Source: Phytobacter ursingii (lineage in GTDB: Bacteria; Pseudomonadota; Gammaproteobacteria; Enterobacterales; Enterobacteriaceae). From it: a stretch of DNA of 64,000 nt. This document shows, piece by piece, positions 56,101-64,000 of the stretch; the stretch's first letter is position 1, and each line of letters starts with the position of its first letter. The DNA lies in contig CABDWT010000004.1 of the NCBI GenBank assembly GCA_901456055.1, positions 496,001 to 560,000 of the forward strand, read 5' to 3'. The notes beneath the pieces were generated by a model. That model made no database searches. It saw only the letters and a list, made by a program, of their open reading frames with translations, and was not told the DNA's origin. The translations under genes were made by a program, and so were the position numbers.

Positions 56101-57635
56101 TGCGCAAATTGCTGACGGAAGTAGTCGTAAATGATACGTGGCTGGCTGGAGAGCACGGCAAACGGGGTGTCATCACCCATTGAACCGACCGCTTCCTGAC
56201 CGTTTTCACCGAGGACGCGAATAACCGAATCCAGCTCTTCGAAGCTGTAGTTAAACTGCTTCTGATAGCTTGTCAGCAGATCGTCGTCCATTTCACGGAT
56301 GCCAACCTGATCATCTGACAGATCTTCAAACGGCACCAGACGGCGGACGTTTTTCTCCATCCACTCTTTATAAGGGTGGCGGCTTTTCAGATCGTCATCG
56401 GTCTCTGCGGAGTGCAGAATGCGACCGCCACGGGTATCGATAACCATCAATTCACCCGGACCGACGCGACCTTTTTCGACCACTTCGTCAGGCTGATAAT
56501 CCCAGATACCCACTTCGGAAGCGCAGGTAATCAGCTTGTCTTTGGTAATGACATAGCGTGCCGGACGCAGGCCGTTACGGTCGAGGTTACAAGCCGCGAA
56601 ACGGCCATCGGACATGACGATGCCCGCCGGGCCATCCCACGGTTCCATATGCATGGAGTTAAAGTCAAAGAATGCGCGCAGATCCGGGTCCATATCCGGG
56701 TTGTTCTGCCAGGCTGGCGGTACCAGCAGGCGCATGGCGCGCACGATATCCATCCCGCCTGCCAGCAGCAGTTCGAGCATGTTATCCATGGAACTGGAGT
56801 CAGAACCGGTTTCGTTGACGAACGGCGCCGCATCATGCAGATCCGGGATCAGCGGGGTCTGGAATTTGTAGGTACGCGCGCGTGCCCACTGACGGTTACC
56901 GGTGATGGTGTTGATTTCACCGTTATGCGCCAGATAGCGGAACGGCTGTGCCAGCGGCCAGCGCGGTACGGTGTTGGTGGAGAAGCGCTGGTGGAACAGG
57001 CAAATGGCCGATTCCAGACGCAGATCCGCCAGGTCCAGGTAGAAGCGCGGCAGGTCAGCCGGCATACACAGACCTTTATAGATATTTACCAGGTTCGAGA
57101 GGCTACAAACGTAGAACTCTTTATCTTCCTGCAGACGCTTTTCAATGCGACGACGGGCAATAAACAGACGGCGCTCCATATCACGCGGGCGCCAGCCAGC
57201 CGGGGCGTTAACAAAAATTTGCTCAATACGAGGCAGCGAGGAGAGGGCGATTTCACCGAGTACCCCTTCGTTGGTTGGCACGTCGCGCCAGCCGACAATA
57301 GACAGGGTTTCACGTTGAAGTTCTTCTTCTACAATACGGCGTGATGCGCTGGCTTTCTCAGGATCCTTATTCAGGAACAGCATACCAACGGCATAGTTTT
57401 TGGCTAAACGCCAGCCGCGCTCTTCCGCAACAATACGGAAGAAACGATCGGGTTTTTGCAGCAGCAAGCCGCAACCGTCGCCGGTTTTACCATCAGCGAG
57501 GATCGCGCCACGGTGCTGCATACGGGCCAGTGCGTGAATAGCGGTACGCACTACCTTGTGGCTAGGTTCGCCTTCTATGTGGGCGATCAGGCCGAAACCA
57601 CAGTTATCCCTCTCAAGGGATTTATCGTACAACAT
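53175..57635 (-). CDS. gltB: Glutamate synthase [NADPH] large subunit
   Basis: GltB makes two glutamates from glutamine and 2-oxoglutarate, the main ammonium assimilation route at low nitrogen together with glutamine synthetase. The start at [11 protein letters not shown], behind GGGGAGG, gives 1486 residues as in E. coli. Removal of 11 residues exposes the catalytic Cys12 (CGFGLIAH) of the N-terminal amidotransferase. A central domain, the FMN/iron-sulfur synthase domain ([28 protein letters not shown]) and a C-terminal beta-helix ([10 protein letters not shown]-type glycine repeats) follow. It leads gltBD and has a long leader with repeated GGGAATC-type motifs. Confidence 0.97.
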   Translation of the reverse strand: MLYDKSLERDNCGFGLIAHIEGEPSHKVVRTAIHALARMQHRGAILADGKTGDGCGLLLQKPDRFFRIVAEERGWRLAKNYAVGMLFLNKDPEKASASRRIVEEELQRETLSIVGWRDVPTNEGVLGEIALSSLPRIEQIFVNAPAGWRPRDMERRLFIARRRIEKRLQEDKEFYVCSLSNLVNIYKGLCMPADLPRFYLDLADLRLESAICLFHQRFSTNTVPRWPLAQPFRYLAHNGEINTITGNRQWARARTYKFQTPLIPDLHDAAPFVNETGSDSSSMDNMLELLLAGGMDIVRAMRLLVPPAWQNNPDMDPDLRAFFDFNSMHMEPWDGPAGIVMSDGRFAACNLDRNGLRPARYVITKDKLITCASEVGIWDYQPDEVVEKGRVGPGELMVIDTRGGRILHSAETDDDLKSRHPYKEWMEKNVRRLVPFEDLSDDQVGIREMDDDLLTSYQKQFNYSFEELDSVIRVLGENGQEAVGSMGDDTPFAVLSSQPRIIYDYFRQQFAQVTNPPIDPLREAHVMSLATSIGREMNVFCEAEGQAHRLSFKSPILLYSDFTQLTTMKEEHYRADVLDITFDVTETSLEETVRALCDKAEQMVRNGTVLLVLSDRNIAKNRLPVPAPMAVGAVQTRLVEKSLRCDANIIVETASARDPHHFAVLLGFGATAIYPYLAYETLAKLVDTKAIEKNYRTVMLNYRNGINKGLYKIMSKMGISTIASYRCSKLFEAVGLHEEVSELCFQGVVSRISGAGFADFQQDLLNLSKRAWLARKPLEAGGLLKYVHGGEYHAYNPDVVRTLQQAVQSGEYKDYQEYAKLVNERPAATLRDLLAITPNGETVSINDVEPASELFKRFDTAAMSIGALSPEAHEALAEAMNSLGGFSNSGEGGEDPARYGTNKVSRIKQVASGRFGVTPAYLVNADVIQIKVAQGAKPGEGGQLPGDKVTPYIAKLRYSVPGVTLISPPPHHDIYSIEDLAQLIFDLKQVNPKAMISVKLVSEPGVGTIATGVAKAYADLITIAGYDGGTGASPLSSVKYAGCPWELGLVETQQALVANGLRHKIRLQTDGGLKTGQDIIKAAILGAESFGFGTGPMVALGCKYLRICHLNNCATGVATQDEKLRKNHYHGLPFKVTNYFEFIAREVRELMAQLGVKRLVDLIGRTDLLKELDGFTAKQQKLDLSKLLETAEPHPGKALYCTENNPPFDNGVLNAQLLQQAKPFVDERQSKTFWFDIRNTDRSVGASLSGYIAQTHGDQGLAADPITVHFSGTAGQSFGVWNAGGVELYLTGDANDYVGKGMAGGLVAVRPPVGSAYRSHEASIIGNTCLYGATGGRLYAAGRAGERFGVRNSGAITVVEGIGDNGCEYMTGGIVCILGKTGVNFGAGMTGGFAYVLDEDGEFRKRVNPELVEVLSVDDLAIHEEHLRGLITEHVHHTGSSRGEEILANWPAFAEKFALVKPKSSDVKALLGHRSRSAAELRVQAQ

Positions 57636-58312
57636 ATCAGTGAACCTCCCCAGGCTCTGCGGGATTCCCATCCGATACCGATTGCGCGCGGGCACAGCAA
57701 GAGCCTGGCGACGGGGCTAATAAAGCCTCGCATGTCGCCCTCTTTAATTTCCTTTTCGCATCGGTACACAAGTGTTGAGGACTTGCTTAAGAGGGAATCT
57801 CAATAACTGCATAAATATGATGAGCAGACCACTCATCCAGAAAGCTTCCAGCGGATTCCCAACTTATCGGGAATCCTTACACAGGTCAAATGCCAGGCTT
57901 ATTTATCTAATAATGTGCTAAAGCTTATTTAATGCATTGATATATAATTGAATTTAACCTTATTTACAATCAATAAGCCCGACGCTGAGCGGCAGAGTAA
58001 TGTGATCTGACTCACTATCGGGAAGCGTTGTTAATGCGCTACCCTACTAAGGCTAATATAGATTTCAGAATATTATTCTGAGAATGTTCTTACAGACGCA
58101 GGAACACACTGTTTTTTACTTGCGACAGTATTTCTGCAAAATATCGCCTGAACATAAGGAAAAGTAATTGCCGGAGAAGTGAATGAAATGGCGGTAATCT
58201 TGACTTTTTATGCAATGAATAAAAGCCTTGCCGGGCGATTGATCCACATCATCGCCGTCGAAAGCTAAAAATGGCAGGCTTGGCCCTTTTCAAAGGCACG
58301 GCCTGTCAGATT
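57636..58312. promoter_or_regulatory. gltBD control region and yhcC upstream region
   Basis: These 677 bp hold no gene. On the gltB side there is a perfect inverted repeat GGATTCCC/GGGAATCC (57853-57876) and further copies of the motif at 57661-57669 and 57792-57798. An ARG-box-like TGCATAAATATGAT lies at 57808-57821. A CRP-like site is at 58001. 57890-57980 is very AT-rich. In E. coli gltBDF is controlled here by Lrp, IHF, CRP and ArgR; I infer the same but cannot place Lrp or IHF sites. Confidence 0.55.
58001..58016. promoter_or_regulatory. CRP-like site in the gltB control region
   Basis: TGTGA-TCTGAC-TCACT matches the CRP half-sites and spacing in 9 of 10 positions. A CRP site is known upstream of E. 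coli gltBDF. Confidence 0.5.
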
Positions 58313-59236
58313 ATGCAGTTACAAAAATTAGTCAATATGTTTGGTGGGGATCTTGCCCGTCGTTATGGGCAAAAGGTTCATAAATTGACGCTTCACGGCG
58401 GTTTTAGCTGCCCGAATCGTGATGGCACTATCGGTCGGGGCGGTTGCACGTTCTGTAATGTGGCCTCCTTCGCCGATGAGGCGCAGCAGCATCACTCCAT
58501 TGCCGAACAGCTGGCACATCAGGCGAACCTGGTGAATCGTGCTAAACGTTATCTCGCCTATTTTCAGGCTTACACCAGTACCTGGGCCGAAGTACAGGTA
58601 CTGCGTTCTATGTATCAACAGGCGATAAGCCAGGCCAGCATTGTGGGCCTGTGCGTCGGCACGCGCCCGGATTGCGTACCCGAGGCGGTGCTGGATTTAT
58701 TGAGCGAGTATAACGATCAAGGCTATGAGGTCTGGCTCGAACTGGGATTGCAAACCGCACACGATAAAACACTGCACCGTATTAACCGTGGGCATGATTT
58801 CGCCTGTTATCAGCGAACCACCCGTCTGGCCCGCGAGCGCGGGTTGAAAGTATGTAGTCATCTTATTGTTGGTTTGCCAGGTGAAGGGCAGTCGGAATGT
58901 CTGCAAACCCTCCATCGTGTGGTGGAGACAGGCGTAGACGGTATCAAGCTGCATCCTCTGCATATTGTGAAGGGCAGCATCATGGCAAAAGCCTGGGAGG
59001 CGGGCCGTCTGCAGGGCATTGAACTGGAAGACTATACTGTCACCGCCGGGGAGATGATCCGCGCAACGCCACCGGAGGTGATTTACCATCGCGTCTCCGC
59101 CAGCGCTCGCCGTCCGACGCTGCTGGCGCCGTTGTGGTGCGAAAATCGCTGGACGGGAATGGTGGAGCTGGATCGTTATCTTACTGAACATGGTGTGCAG
59201 GGTTCCGCATTGGGCCGCCCATGGATCCAGCCGTGA
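58313..59236 (+). CDS. yhcC: YhcC, radical SAM protein
   Basis: The 307-aa protein (E. coli 309) starts at MQLQKLVNMFGGD; the frame is open 14 codons earlier without homology. A radical SAM iron-sulfur cluster is held by Cys33, Cys45 and Cys48 (CPNRDGTIGRGGCTFC, an unusually wide first spacing typical of this family). A TIM-like barrel with GLCVGTRPDC and HLIVGLPGEG follows. The substrate is not known. Confidence 0.93.
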   Translation: MQLQKLVNMFGGDLARRYGQKVHKLTLHGGFSCPNRDGTIGRGGCTFCNVASFADEAQQHHSIAEQLAHQANLVNRAKRYLAYFQAYTSTWAEVQVLRSMYQQAISQASIVGLCVGTRPDCVPEAVLDLLSEYNDQGYEVWLELGLQTAHDKTLHRINRGHDFACYQRTTRLARERGLKVCSHLIVGLPGEGQSECLQTLHRVVETGVDGIKLHPLHIVKGSIMAKAWEAGRLQGIELEDYTVTAGEMIRATPPEVIYHRVSASARRPTLLAPLWCENRWTGMVELDRYLTEHGVQGSALGRPWIQP

Positions 59237-59325
59237 CGGTTGCCTGACACCGCATTTTTCGCACAACCTTCAACGCGTTGCTCAGAATTGGGTATTATTG
59301 AGCGGAATTGTTTAAGGAAATCGCT

Positions 59326-61665
59326 ATGAAGCAAATCCGTTTACTGGCGCAGTATTACGTCGACCTGATGATGAAGCTCGGGCTGGTTCGTTTCTCCCTG
59401 TTACTTGCCCTGGCGCTGGTGGTGCTGGCTATCGTCGTGCAAATGGCGGTGACGATGGTATTGCAGGGGCAGGTGGCGAGCATCGACGTCATTCGTTCTA
59501 TCTTTTTTGGCTTGTTGATTACCCCCTGGGCGGTCTATTTCTTATCGGTTGTCGTCGAGCAACTTGAAGAGTCACGTCAGCGCCTTTCGCGGCTGGTGGA
59601 CAAACTGGAAGAGATGCGCGATCGCGACCTCAAACTCAATATTCAACTTAAGGACAACATCACCCGGCTTAACCAGGAGATGGCCGATCGCGAGAAAGCC
59701 GAAGCTGAACGTCAGTCGACATTTGAGCAGCTTAAAGTAGAGATGCAGGAGCGCGAGCAGACGCAGATTCAGCTTGAACAGCAATCCACATTTTTACGCT
59801 CTTTCCTCGATGCCTCCCCGGACCTGGTTTTCTATCGCAACGAAGACAAAGAGTTTTCCGGCTGTAACCGGGCGATGGAACTGCTGACGGGCAAAAGCGA
59901 GAAGCAACTGATTAACCTTAAACCGCAGGATGTCTATGCGCCGGAAGCGGCGGAAAAGGTTATCGAGACCGATGAGAAGGTGTTTCGCCACAATGTTTCG
60001 CTGACCTATGAGCAGTGGCTGGATTATCCGGATGGGCGCAAAGCCTGCTTTGAAATCCGTAAGGTGCCCTACTATGACCGCGTAGGTAAGCGCCACGGCT
60101 TGATGGGTTTCGGGCGTGATATTACCGAGCGTAAGCGCTATCAGGACGCCCTGGAGCGTGCCAGTCGCGATAAAACCACCTTTATTTCCACCATCAGCCA
60201 CGAACTGCGTACGCCGCTTAATGGCATCGTCGGTCTGAGCCGTATTCTTCTGGATACTGATTTAACGGCTGAGCAGGAAAAATACCTGAAAACTATCCAT
60301 GTTTCTGCCGTCACTCTGGGCAATATCTTCAACGATATTATCGACATGGATAAAATGGAACGCCGTAAAGTCCAGCTCGATAATCAGCCGGTGGATTTCA
60401 CCAGCTTCCTTGCCGACCTGGAGAACCTTTCCGGCCTGCAGGCACACCAGAAAGGTCTGCGCTTCGTCATGGAGCCTACGCTGCCGTTACCGCATAAGGT
60501 GGTCACTGATGGTACGCGGTTGCGGCAGATCCTGTGGAACCTTATCAGCAACGCCGTCAAATTTACCCGTGAGGGACAAGTCACCGTACGTGTGCGCTAT
60601 GACGAAGGCGATATGCTTCACTTCGAGGTTGAAGATTCCGGGATTGGCATTCCTCGCGACGAGCTGGATAAAATTTTCGCCATGTATTACCAGGTGAAAG
60701 ACACCCATGGCGGCAAGCCAGCTACCGGTACAGGGATTGGCCTCGCCGTATCGCGTCGTCTGGCGAAAAACATGGGCGGTGACATTGTTGTTGCCAGCCA
60801 GCCGGGCAAAGGCTCTGTCTTCACGTTGACCGTTCACGCGCCTGCGGTAGCGGAGGAAGTGGAGGATGCCTTTGAAGACGATGATATGCCGCTGCCAGCG
60901 CTGCATGTGCTTTTGGTGGAAGACATTGAACTTAACGTGATCGTTGCCCGTTCCGTTCTGGAAAAACTGGGCAGTAGCGTGGACGTTGCGATGACCGGCA
61001 AGGCCGCGCTGGAGATGTTTAAACCCGGCGAATACGATCTGGTACTGCTCGATATTCAGTTGCCGGATATGACCGGGTTGGACATCTCGCGCATTCTCAC
61101 CAGCCAGTTTGCCCGCGACGATTTACCACCGCTGGTGGCGCTTACCGCCAACGTGCTGAAAGATAAAAAAGAATATCTGGATGCAGGGATGGACGATGTC
61201 TTAAGCAAGCCGCTGGCGGTCCCGGCATTAACTGCCATGATTAAGAAATTCTGGGATGCAGACGAAGAAGAGGAGCAAGGCGCAATGTCTCATACCGATG
61301 GTCAAAAATCACAAAACCTGCTGGATATCCCGATGCTTGAGCAGTATATCGATCTGGTTGGGCCGAAGCTGATTACCGATGGGCTGGCGGTATTTGAGAA
61401 AATGATGCCGGGCTATCTCAGCGTTCTGGAGTCAAATCTCACCGCGCGGGATCAAAAAGGGATCGTCGAAGAGGGACACAAGATCAAGGGTGCCGCTGGA
61501 TCGGTCGGCCTTCGTCACCTGCAACAGCTGGGTCAGCAAATTCAGTCACCCGATCTGCCAGCCTGGTGGGATAACGTCGGTGAATGGGTTGAAGAGATGA
61601 AGCAAGAGTGGCAGCACGATGTGGATGTATTGAAAGCGTGGGTAGCAACCGCTGGAAAAAAATGA
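59326..61665 (+). CDS. arcB: ArcB, hybrid sensor kinase of the Arc redox system
   Basis: ArcB senses the quinone pool and phosphorylates ArcA when oxygen is low, repressing respiratory and TCA genes such as mdh in this window. The 779-aa protein (E. coli 778) has two membrane helices (about 20-75), a coiled-coil/PAS region and the kinase core with His292 (SHELRTPLNG). A receiver with Asp576 (LLDIQLPDMTG) and an HPt domain with His718 (EGHKIKGAAG) complete the relay. The start ATG follows TAAGGAAA. Its stop overlaps the terminator of the opposite ArcZ RNA. Confidence 0.97.
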   Translation: MKQIRLLAQYYVDLMMKLGLVRFSLLLALALVVLAIVVQMAVTMVLQGQVASIDVIRSIFFGLLITPWAVYFLSVVVEQLEESRQRLSRLVDKLEEMRDRDLKLNIQLKDNITRLNQEMADREKAEAERQSTFEQLKVEMQEREQTQIQLEQQSTFLRSFLDASPDLVFYRNEDKEFSGCNRAMELLTGKSEKQLINLKPQDVYAPEAAEKVIETDEKVFRHNVSLTYEQWLDYPDGRKACFEIRKVPYYDRVGKRHGLMGFGRDITERKRYQDALERASRDKTTFISTISHELRTPLNGIVGLSRILLDTDLTAEQEKYLKTIHVSAVTLGNIFNDIIDMDKMERRKVQLDNQPVDFTSFLADLENLSGLQAHQKGLRFVMEPTLPLPHKVVTDGTRLRQILWNLISNAVKFTREGQVTVRVRYDEGDMLHFEVEDSGIGIPRDELDKIFAMYYQVKDTHGGKPATGTGIGLAVSRRLAKNMGGDIVVASQPGKGSVFTLTVHAPAVAEEVEDAFEDDDMPLPALHVLLVEDIELNVIVARSVLEKLGSSVDVAMTGKAALEMFKPGEYDLVLLDIQLPDMTGLDISRILTSQFARDDLPPLVALTANVLKDKKEYLDAGMDDVLSKPLAVPALTAMIKKFWDADEEEEQGAMSHTDGQKSQNLLDIPMLEQYIDLVGPKLITDGLAVFEKMMPGYLSVLESNLTARDQKGIVEEGHKIKGAAGSVGLRHLQQLGQQIQSPDLPAWWDNVGEWVEEMKQEWQHDVDVLKAWVATAGKK

Positions 61666-61777
61666 CCCCGGATTAACCGGGGTGCGCGAATACTGCGCCA
61701 ACACCAGGGAAATCGTGGCTGCGCCGTAAAGTTATATTTTTTTATCAAGGGCGCAGTCGGGAAAATTTGAACTGCAC
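61656..61777 (-). ncRNA. arcZ: ArcZ Hfq-binding small RNA
   Basis: The minus strand matches E. coli ArcZ (121 nt). The 5' part is only partly conserved (GTGCAGTTC start, then TTTACGGCGCAGCC). The processed 3' segment is almost unchanged (TTTCCCTGGTGTTGGCGCAG, then ATTCGCGCA), and an intrinsic terminator ACCCCGG-TTAAT-CCGGGGT is followed by TCA and seven T residues. In E. coli ArcZ activates rpoS and represses flhDC and others, and feeds back on arcB. A TATCTT at 61784-61789 may be the -10. The terminator reaches about 10 nt into the arcB end on the other strand. Confidence 0.93.
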
Positions 61778-61895
61778 GCACATAAGATAGCAAATCTTAA
61801 AGTATTTGTTACATCAATCAGTGAAATGTGTGAAGCATAGCGCCCTTATCAAAATATTTAATTATCCCGAGTACGTTGCATAAAGGACGAGCAAA

Positions 61896-62549
61896 ATGAA
61901 AAAAATCGGTGTTGTTCTCAGCGGATCAGGCGTTTATGACGGATCGGAAATCCACGAAGCTGTCATTACCCTGCTGGCGATCGCTCGTGAAGGCGCTGAG
62001 GCAGTATGCTTTGCGCCTGACAAGCGTCAGACCGATGTCATTAATCATCTCACGGGTGAACCGATGAGTGAAAGTAGAAACGTGCTGATCGAAGCGGCCC
62101 GCATTGCGCGTGGTGCGATCCTTCCGATCGCGCAGGCATCAATAAACGATCTGGATGCGCTGATTGTGCCTGGCGGATTTGGCGCAGCGAAAAATCTGAG
62201 CAGCTTTGCCAGTCTCGGTAGTGAATGTGTGGTAGATCCGGATCTGAAACGGTTGGTTCTGGAGATGCACCAGGCGGGGAAACCACTCGGTTTTATCTGT
62301 ATTGCGCCTGCGATGCTGCCGAAAATCTTTGATTTTCCGTTGCGCCTGACGATTGGAACGGATATCGATACGGCGGAGGTGCTTGAAGATATGGGTGCTG
62401 AACACGTGCCTTGCCCTGTCGACGATATTGTGGTCGATGAGGATAACAAAGTGGTGACCACACCGGCGTATATGCTGGCGCAGAATATTGCGGAGGCGGC
62501 TACAGGGATCGAAAAACTGGTCTCCCGCGTTCTGGTGCTCGCTGAATGA
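61896..62549 (+). CDS. elbB: ElbB, DJ-1/PfpI-family glyoxalase-like protein
   Basis: The 217-aa protein has the DJ-1/PfpI fold with the nucleophile-elbow cysteine in [10 protein letters not shown] (about 138) and the [17 protein letters not shown]-terminus. E. coli ElbB has been reported to have glyoxalase III-type activity and was earlier linked to isoprenoid synthesis; the physiological role is unclear. Its TGA overlaps the mtgA ATG, so the two are coupled. Confidence 0.95.
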   Translation: MKKIGVVLSGSGVYDGSEIHEAVITLLAIAREGAEAVCFAPDKRQTDVINHLTGEPMSESRNVLIEAARIARGAILPIAQASINDLDALIVPGGFGAAKNLSSFASLGSECVVDPDLKRLVLEMHQAGKPLGFICIAPAMLPKIFDFPLRLTIGTDIDTAEVLEDMGAEHVPCPVDDIVVDEDNKVVTTPAYMLAQNIAEAATGIEKLVSRVLVLAE

Positions 62550-63274
62550 GAGGGTTGCGCGGCCCATTCATGGCGAAAATCAAAAAGCTATTACTCCGTG
62601 TGGTCCTGGCGCTGGGAATCTTCTGGGGCGGCGGTATTCTTCTGTTCAGTTTTATGCCAGTACCGTTTTCAGCCGTCATGGTCGAACGGCAAGTGGGGGC
62701 CTGGCTGACGGGGGATTTCGGTTATGTTGCTCATTCGGACTGGGTGGGTATGGACGAGATTTCACCCTGGGTGGCGCTGGCGGTAATTGCCGCTGAAGAT
62801 CAGCGTTTCCCGGACCATTGGGGGCTTGATTTTGGCGCGATTGAAAAGGCCTTATCGCACAATGAGCAGCATGAAAATCGAATTCGCGGTGCATCAACCA
62901 TTTCTCAGCAGACCATTAAAAACCTGCTGCTCTGGGACGGCAAAAGCTGGGTGCGTAAAGGCTTTGAAGCGGGTTTAACCCTGGTCACCGAGGCTGTCTG
63001 GACAAAACGGCGTATTCTGACCGTCTATTTGAACATTGCTGAATTTGGCGACGGTATCTTTGGCGTGGAGGCGGCTTCGCAGCGTTACTTTCATAAACCT
63101 GCCAGCAAGTTGACGATGGCTGAGGCGGCATTGCTGGCAGCAGTATTACCGAATCCGGTACGCTTTCGCGCTGATGCGCCGTCCGGGTATGTGCGCAGCC
63201 GACAGGCGTGGATTATGCGCCAGATGCGTCAGCTTGGAGGAGAGGATTTCCTGGCGCGCAATAAACTGCATTGA
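62546..63274 (+). CDS. mtgA: MtgA, monofunctional peptidoglycan glycosyltransferase
   Basis: MtgA polymerises lipid II into glycan strands without transpeptidase activity and localises to the divisome. The 242 residues equal E. coli. One N-terminal membrane anchor (about 12-40) precedes the GT51 domain with the catalytic glutamate in [13 protein letters not shown] and the second acidic motif near [11 protein letters not shown]. The start ATGA overlap with elbB is chosen because it gives the family length; an ATG 24 nt later is possible. Confidence 0.96.
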   Translation: MRGLRGPFMAKIKKLLLRVVLALGIFWGGGILLFSFMPVPFSAVMVERQVGAWLTGDFGYVAHSDWVGMDEISPWVALAVIAAEDQRFPDHWGLDFGAIEKALSHNEQHENRIRGASTISQQTIKNLLLWDGKSWVRKGFEAGLTLVTEAVWTKRRILTVYLNIAEFGDGIFGVEAASQRYFHKPASKLTMAEAALLAAVLPNPVRFRADAPSGYVRSRQAWIMRQMRQLGGEDFLARNKLH

Positions 63275-63277
63275 TGA

Positions 63278-63301
63278 TTCCCTCTCCGCCAGGAGAGGGA
63301 A
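63278..63301. terminator. Perfect hairpin between convergent mtgA and npr
   Basis: TTCCCTCTCC pairs perfectly with GGAGAGGGAA around GCCA, in the 38-bp gap between the stop codons. There is no strong T-run. It probably blocks 3' decay or aids termination on both sides. Confidence 0.6.
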
Positions 63302-63312
63302 AACGCGCGCTC

Positions 63313-63585
63313 TCAGTCTTCGTCAAACCCGGCGATAAAGAGCGCAATGACAGCTGCCAGCGCTTCTTCTTCCTGAGGGCCTGTTGCTTCTATCTCAATC
63401 TGTCGCCCCTTCGCGGAGTCCAGCATGAGTAGCGCAATCACACTATTGGCCTCGGCTTCGGTTCCCTCGTCGTTACGCAACAGTACCTCAGCATCAAAGC
63501 CCTGAACCAGTTCAAACAGTTTCATCGCCGGGCGCGCGTGCATGCCCAGCTTATTGGTGATTTCAACAGTTTGTTTTACGGTCAT
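63313..63585 (-). CDS. npr: NPr, phosphocarrier of the nitrogen PTS
   Basis: NPr passes phosphate from EI-Ntr (PtsP) to EIIA-Ntr (PtsN), linking nitrogen and potassium status to gene control; unphosphorylated NPr also inhibits LpxD. The 90-aa HPr-like protein has the active His16 ([10 protein letters not shown]) and the regulatory-serine region near [13 protein letters not shown]. It overlaps the rapZ stop by 4 nt and ends the rpoN operon. Confidence 0.97.
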   Translation of the reverse strand: MTVKQTVEITNKLGMHARPAMKLFELVQGFDAEVLLRNDEGTEAEANSVIALLMLDSAKGRQIEIEATGPQEEEALAAVIALFIAGFDED

Positions 63586-64000
63586 GTTTTCCGTTTTTCC
63601 AGCGTACGATGACGAGACTGAACGTTTTTACCGCGTGAGCGGAAATAGTCTGCAAGCTGTTCAGCAACATAGACGGAACGGTGCTTACCGCCGGTACATC
63701 CAATCGCTACCGTTAAATAGCTGCGATTATTGGTTTCCAGCATTGGTAGCCACAGTTCGAGATAACTGCGGGTCTGGTAAATAAAATTGTGCACTTCCGT
63801 ATGTCTGTCAAGGAAGGCGGCTACCGGTTTATCCAGCCCGGTCATCGGGCGTAATTTCGGGTCCCAGTGCGGGTTAGGCAAGAAGCGAACGTCAAACACG
63901 TAATCGGCATCAATAGGGATACCATGCTTAAAGCCAAAGGACTCGAACACCATAGTCAGTTCGCGCTCGCGTTTACCCAACAGTCGGGTACGGAGCATCT
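63582..64000 (-). CDS. rapZ: RapZ, RNase adaptor for GlmZ (5' end outside window)
   Basis: The window contains about 139 C-terminal codons; the N-terminal Walker domain lies beyond the right edge. RapZ binds glucosamine-6-phosphate and the sRNAs GlmY and GlmZ, and guides RNase E to GlmZ, which controls glmS. The C-terminal RNA-binding domain is seen: [17 protein letters not shown] and the basic tail RHRTLEKRK, whose lysines and arginine contact RNA in E. coli. It is coupled to npr. Confidence 0.96.
   Translation of the reverse strand, partial: MLRTRLLGKRERELTMVFESFGFKHGIPIDADYVFDVRFLPNPHWDPKLRPMTGLDKPVAAFLDRHTEVHNFIYQTRSYLELWLPMLETNNRSYLTVAIGCTGGKHRSVYVAEQLADYFRSRGKNVQSRHRTLEKRKT

Noticed and set aside
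57636-57695. GltB start about 20 codons further upstream
   Set aside because: The segment has weak similarity to the old E. coli N-terminal annotation, but the ribosome site GGGGAGG and the 1486-residue length favour [11 protein letters not shown].

Overview
The window is chromosomal DNA of a member of the Enterobacteriaceae. Most proteins are close to their Escherichia coli/Salmonella counterparts as I know them, many at identical length (Fis, MreB 347 aa, AccC 449 aa, AaeB 655 aa, NanR 263 aa, GltB 1486 aa). Gene order is the familiar fis - mreBCD - argR - rplM - nan - gltBD - arcB stretch. Several details look Salmonella/Citrobacter-like rather than E. coli-like: a MHYT-GGDEF-EAL gene beyond yhdU with no yhdJ, msrPQ beside csrD with no acuI, two tandem yhcN-type genes, and nan lying between sspB and gltD. 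I favour a Citrobacter-type organism but cannot prove the genus. I saw no phage, insertion sequence, CRISPR array, rRNA or tRNA.

Layout. 1-8.3 kb (minus strand): a c-di-GMP protein cut by the left edge, yhdU, dusB-fis, yhdT-panF-prmA and accBC, with a decayed type II dehydroquinase (aroQ) in the accB leader. 8.8-10.4 kb: msrPQ. 10.7-22.97 kb (plus): csrD carrying an in-frame amber codon, then mreBCD-yhdE-rng-yhdP-tldD. 23-27.3 kb: aaeR and the divergent aaeXAB efflux operon. 27.3-30.6 kb: an extra succinate-semialdehyde-dehydrogenase-like gene, yhcO, two yhcN-type genes and argR. 31-36.5 kb: mdh, degS, degQ, zapG, zapE. 36.6-39 kb: rplM-rpsI and sspAB.

39.1-46.1 kb is the main accessory segment. 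A TetR-type repressor faces a five-gene operon: short-chain dehydrogenase, Gfo/Idh/MocA oxidoreductase, xylose-isomerase-like TIM barrel, MFS permease and a large fumarate-reductase-like flavoprotein. Two similar palindromes whose centres are 74 bp apart lie between them. I read it as an uncharacterised uptake and oxidation pathway for a sugar, cyclitol or glycoside-like compound. It is followed by a REP-like element.

46.2-51.7 kb is sialic acid catabolism (nanR, nanA, nanT, nanE, nanK, nanQ) with the triple GGTATA NanR operator. A 14-bp tandem duplication at the end of nanK shifts the frame and fuses NanK to NanQ. 51.7-57.6 kb is glutamate synthase gltBD on the minus strand with a long regulated leader. 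58.3-64 kb: yhcC, arcB, the ArcZ small RNA opposite the arcB terminus, elbB-mtgA, and npr-rapZ cut by the right edge.

The strongest observations are the unassigned TetR-controlled operon, the nanK-nanQ fusion, the csrD nonsense codon and the aroQ relic.
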